Shown: positions 5,812 to 7,155 of the stretch, one piece after another
Numbering within the stretch: position 1 is the stretch's first letter
Layout of the letters: each line of letters starts with the position of its first letter
DNA from: an uncultured Ruminococcus sp.
GTDB taxonomy: Bacteria > Bacillota_A > Clostridia > Oscillospirales > Acutalibacteraceae
Reading direction: 5' to 3'
Assembly: GCA_902798605.1 (NCBI GenBank)
Contig: CADBXH010000129.1
Span: 1-7,155, forward strand
DNA: 7,155 nucleotides
The notes under the pieces: model-generated
The model's database searches: none
Told to the model about the DNA's origin: nothing
Seen by the model: only the letters and a program-made list of their open reading frames with translations
Made by a program: the position numbers and the translations under genes

Positions 5812-7155
5812 ATGAATAACATCGCTTCCTTTTTAAGAGTTATAAAGCGCATCCGCCCGTATTACGGACTCCTTTTGCTCGCGCTGCTGTTCGCGGTTTT
5901 GAGCGTATCGCTCACGCTGCTTATCCCCGTGCTCGTGGGCAGGGCTATCGACAACATCATCGCAAGGGGTCAGGTGTATTTTGAGGCGGTGCTGCAAATC
6001 ATCGCGCTCATTGCGATAGCGCTTGTGGGCGTGAGCGTGTTCCAGTGGCTTATGAACTGGCTGATAAACCTGATTAGCTTCCGCGCGGTCAGGGATCTGC
6101 GCCGCGACGTTTTCAGAAAGATAAACTCCGTCCCTCTCTCCTACATCGACTCTCACCCCCACGGCGACCTTATCAGCCGAGTCATCAACGACATTGACGC
6201 GGTAGGCGACGGACTTACCCAGATATTCATCCAGCTTTTTTCGGGCGTTGTCACTATCGCCGGAACGCTGATATTTATGCTTATGATAAATCCGCTGATC
6301 GCGCTTGCGGTCGTGGTTCTCACTCCCCTGTCGCTGTTTGTAGCGGCGTTTATCGGAAAGCTTATGCACCGGCGGTTCACCGAGCAGCAATTGCTCAACG
6401 GAGAGATCTCCGCCTACGTAAACGAGCACGTCGGCAACCAGCAGCTTGTAAAGGCGTTCAGTTACGAGGACGAGGCGTGCGGTGAGTTCGACAAGCTCAA
6501 CCAAAGGCTGTTCACCGTAGGCTTCAAGGCTCAGTTTGCGGGGGCTCTCGCCAACCCGAGCACGAGGTTCGTCAACGCTATGGTCTACGCCGCTGTCGGC
6601 ATCTTCGGCGCGATCTCGGCGATATCGGGCGTGCTGACTGTCGGTCAGCTCTCGGCATTTTTGACCTATGCAAACCAGTACACCAAGCCCTTTAACGAGG
6701 TCACTGGCGTGCTGACCCAACTGCAGACCGCCTTTGCCGCGTCCGACAGGGTGTTTGAGGTGCTCAACGCCGAAAACGAGCCCGACGACAGCAAGTCAAA
6801 AAAAGCTCCCAAGCCCTGCAGGGGCAACGTCAAAATAGACGACATCAGCTTTTCTTATTCGCCCGACAAGCCGCTGATAGAGAACTTTTCGCTCGATGTC
6901 AAGAGCGGCAGCCACGTTGCGATAGTCGGCCCCACGGGCTGCGGAAAGACCACGCTGATAAACCTGCTTATGAGGTTTTACGAGTTGGACAGCGGCCGCA
7001 TTTACCTTGACGGCGTTGATGTTTCGACAATGAAGCGCGATGAGCTGAGAAAATGCTTTGGAATGGTGCTTCAGGAGAGCTGGCTGTTCAATGGCACGAT
7101 CATGGAAAATCTGCGCTACGGCGCCGAGGACGCGACCGATGAACAGGTGATCAAA
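5812..7155 (+). CDS. ABC exporter half-transporter (TMD-NBD), partner subunit, 3' end missing
   Basis: Second half of the heterodimeric exporter; 448 residues are visible of roughly 580-600 expected, and the frame is open to the last base. The N-terminal membrane domain has helices near 20-43, 60-85, 138-160, 163-185, 260-280 and a sixth before the ATPase, with the coupling motif GDLISRVINDIDAVGDG. The ATPase domain has Walker A GPTGCGKTT at 373-381 and the Q-loop glutamine Q421 in MVLQESWLFNGTI. The signature, Walker B and H-loop lie beyond the window; by pairing logic this subunit should carry the Glu and His that the first subunit lacks. The start ATG overlaps the stop of the previous gene (ATGA, 5812-5815), with a strong AAGGAGG at 5795-5801 inside the previous gene, implying co-transcription and normally coupled translation. 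The frameshift in the first gene would remove that coupling, though the strong ribosome binding site could still work alone. No lesion is seen in the visible part. Confidence 0.95.
   Translation, partial: MNNIASFLRVIKRIRPYYGLLLLALLFAVLSVSLTLLIPVLVGRAIDNIIARGQVYFEAVLQIIALIAIALVGVSVFQWLMNWLINLISFRAVRDLRRDVFRKINSVPLSYIDSHPHGDLISRVINDIDAVGDGLTQIFIQLFSGVVTIAGTLIFMLMINPLIALAVVVLTPLSLFVAAFIGKLMHRRFTEQQLLNGEISAYVNEHVGNQQLVKAFSYEDEACGEFDKLNQRLFTVGFKAQFAGALANPSTRFVNAMVYAAVGIFGAISAISGVLTVGQLSAFLTYANQYTKPFNEVTGVLTQLQTAFAASDRVFEVLNAENEPDDSKSKKAPKPCRGNVKIDDISFSYSPDKPLIENFSLDVKSGSHVAIVGPTGCGKTTLINLLMRFYELDSGRIYLDGVDVSTMKRDELRKCFGMVLQESWLFNGTIMENLRYGAEDATDEQVIK

Larger units (their letters stand above)
3985..5815 (+). 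pseudogene. ABC exporter half-transporter (TMD-NBD), degenerate-site subunit, frameshifted
   Basis: Membrane permease fused to an ATPase, of the heterodimeric exporter type (BmrC/BmrD, TM287/TM288 group); substrate unknown, drugs or lipids being usual. The first frame runs 3985-4653 (222 aa) with helices at about 17-40, 53-78, 130-152 and 156-175 and the coupling motif TRITNDTNRVQ. It leaves the family pattern after IRAFSR because of a 7-bp tandem duplication at 4611-4624 and stops at TGA 4651. The rest continues in the next frame from 4625 (QKQECERVND...) to 5815. Removing one duplicate copy gives a continuous 607-aa protein. ATPase motifs: Walker A GTTGCGKST (5090-5116), Q-loop VPQKS, signature SGGQ (5492-5503), Walker B LLILDD. 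The catalytic Glu is Asp (5564-5566) and the H-loop His is Gln (5657-5659), as known for the non-hydrolysing half. About 30 extra residues follow RFYDI. GTG 4778 is an open-frame start with no convincing ribosome binding site. Sequencing error is possible but less likely than for a homopolymer. Confidence 0.88.

Noticed and set aside
5833..6720. Minus-strand open frame of 295 codons opposite the second exporter gene.
   Set aside because: The + strand encodes a clear ABC membrane domain across the same bases; the antisense protein is a low-complexity charged sequence without a family.

Overview
The window looks like a chromosomal segment of a Gram-positive Clostridia-type bacterium (Bacillota), plausibly a gut member of the Ruminococcaceae/Oscillospiraceae. 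This is inferred from the pgk-tpiA-gpmI gene order, the cofactor-independent phosphoglycerate mutase, the GAAAGGA-type ribosome binding sites, and intergenic palindromes with GTAGGGGCG ends. Lineage was not tested by any search. All genes seen lie on the + strand.

Bases 1-3705 are a lower-glycolysis operon: the 3' part of pgk (phosphoglycerate kinase, cut by the window start), tpiA (triosephosphate isomerase) and gpmI (2,3-bisphosphoglycerate-independent phosphoglycerate mutase). All three enzymes appear intact at their active sites. Each of the two gaps between them is filled by a different palindromic repeat. The two repeats share the same 9-bp ends (GTAGGGGCG ... CGCCCCTAC) and a CAATT just outside or overlapping the left end, so they look like members of one small non-coding repeat family.

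Bases 3706-3984 are non-coding. They hold a tandem TAATAG stop, an array of four heptamers that grades into a rho-independent terminator, a 133-bp region bounded by a near-perfect 23-bp inverted repeat, and a good sigma-A-like promoter (TTGAAG, 17 bp, TATAAT) with a short leader.

Bases 3985-7155 are a two-gene cassette for a heterodimeric ABC exporter (TMD-NBD fused half-transporters). The first gene has two lesions or oddities. A 7-bp perfect tandem duplication (TTCGCGC x2 at 4611-4624) shifts the frame and stops translation at 4651-4653; removing one copy restores the expected protein. In addition, about 30 extra residues sit in-frame in the nucleotide-binding domain, between Walker A and the Q-loop, encoded by DNA rich in nested palindromes. 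The same domain has the degenerate catalytic residues (Asp for Glu after Walker B, Gln for the H-loop His) expected of the non-hydrolysing half of such heterodimers. The second gene overlaps the first by ATGA and runs off the window end intact as far as visible.

I see no phage, CRISPR, toxin-antitoxin or biosynthetic system. The most interesting items are the reversible-looking 7-bp duplication, the in-frame palindromic insert, and the paired intergenic palindromes.
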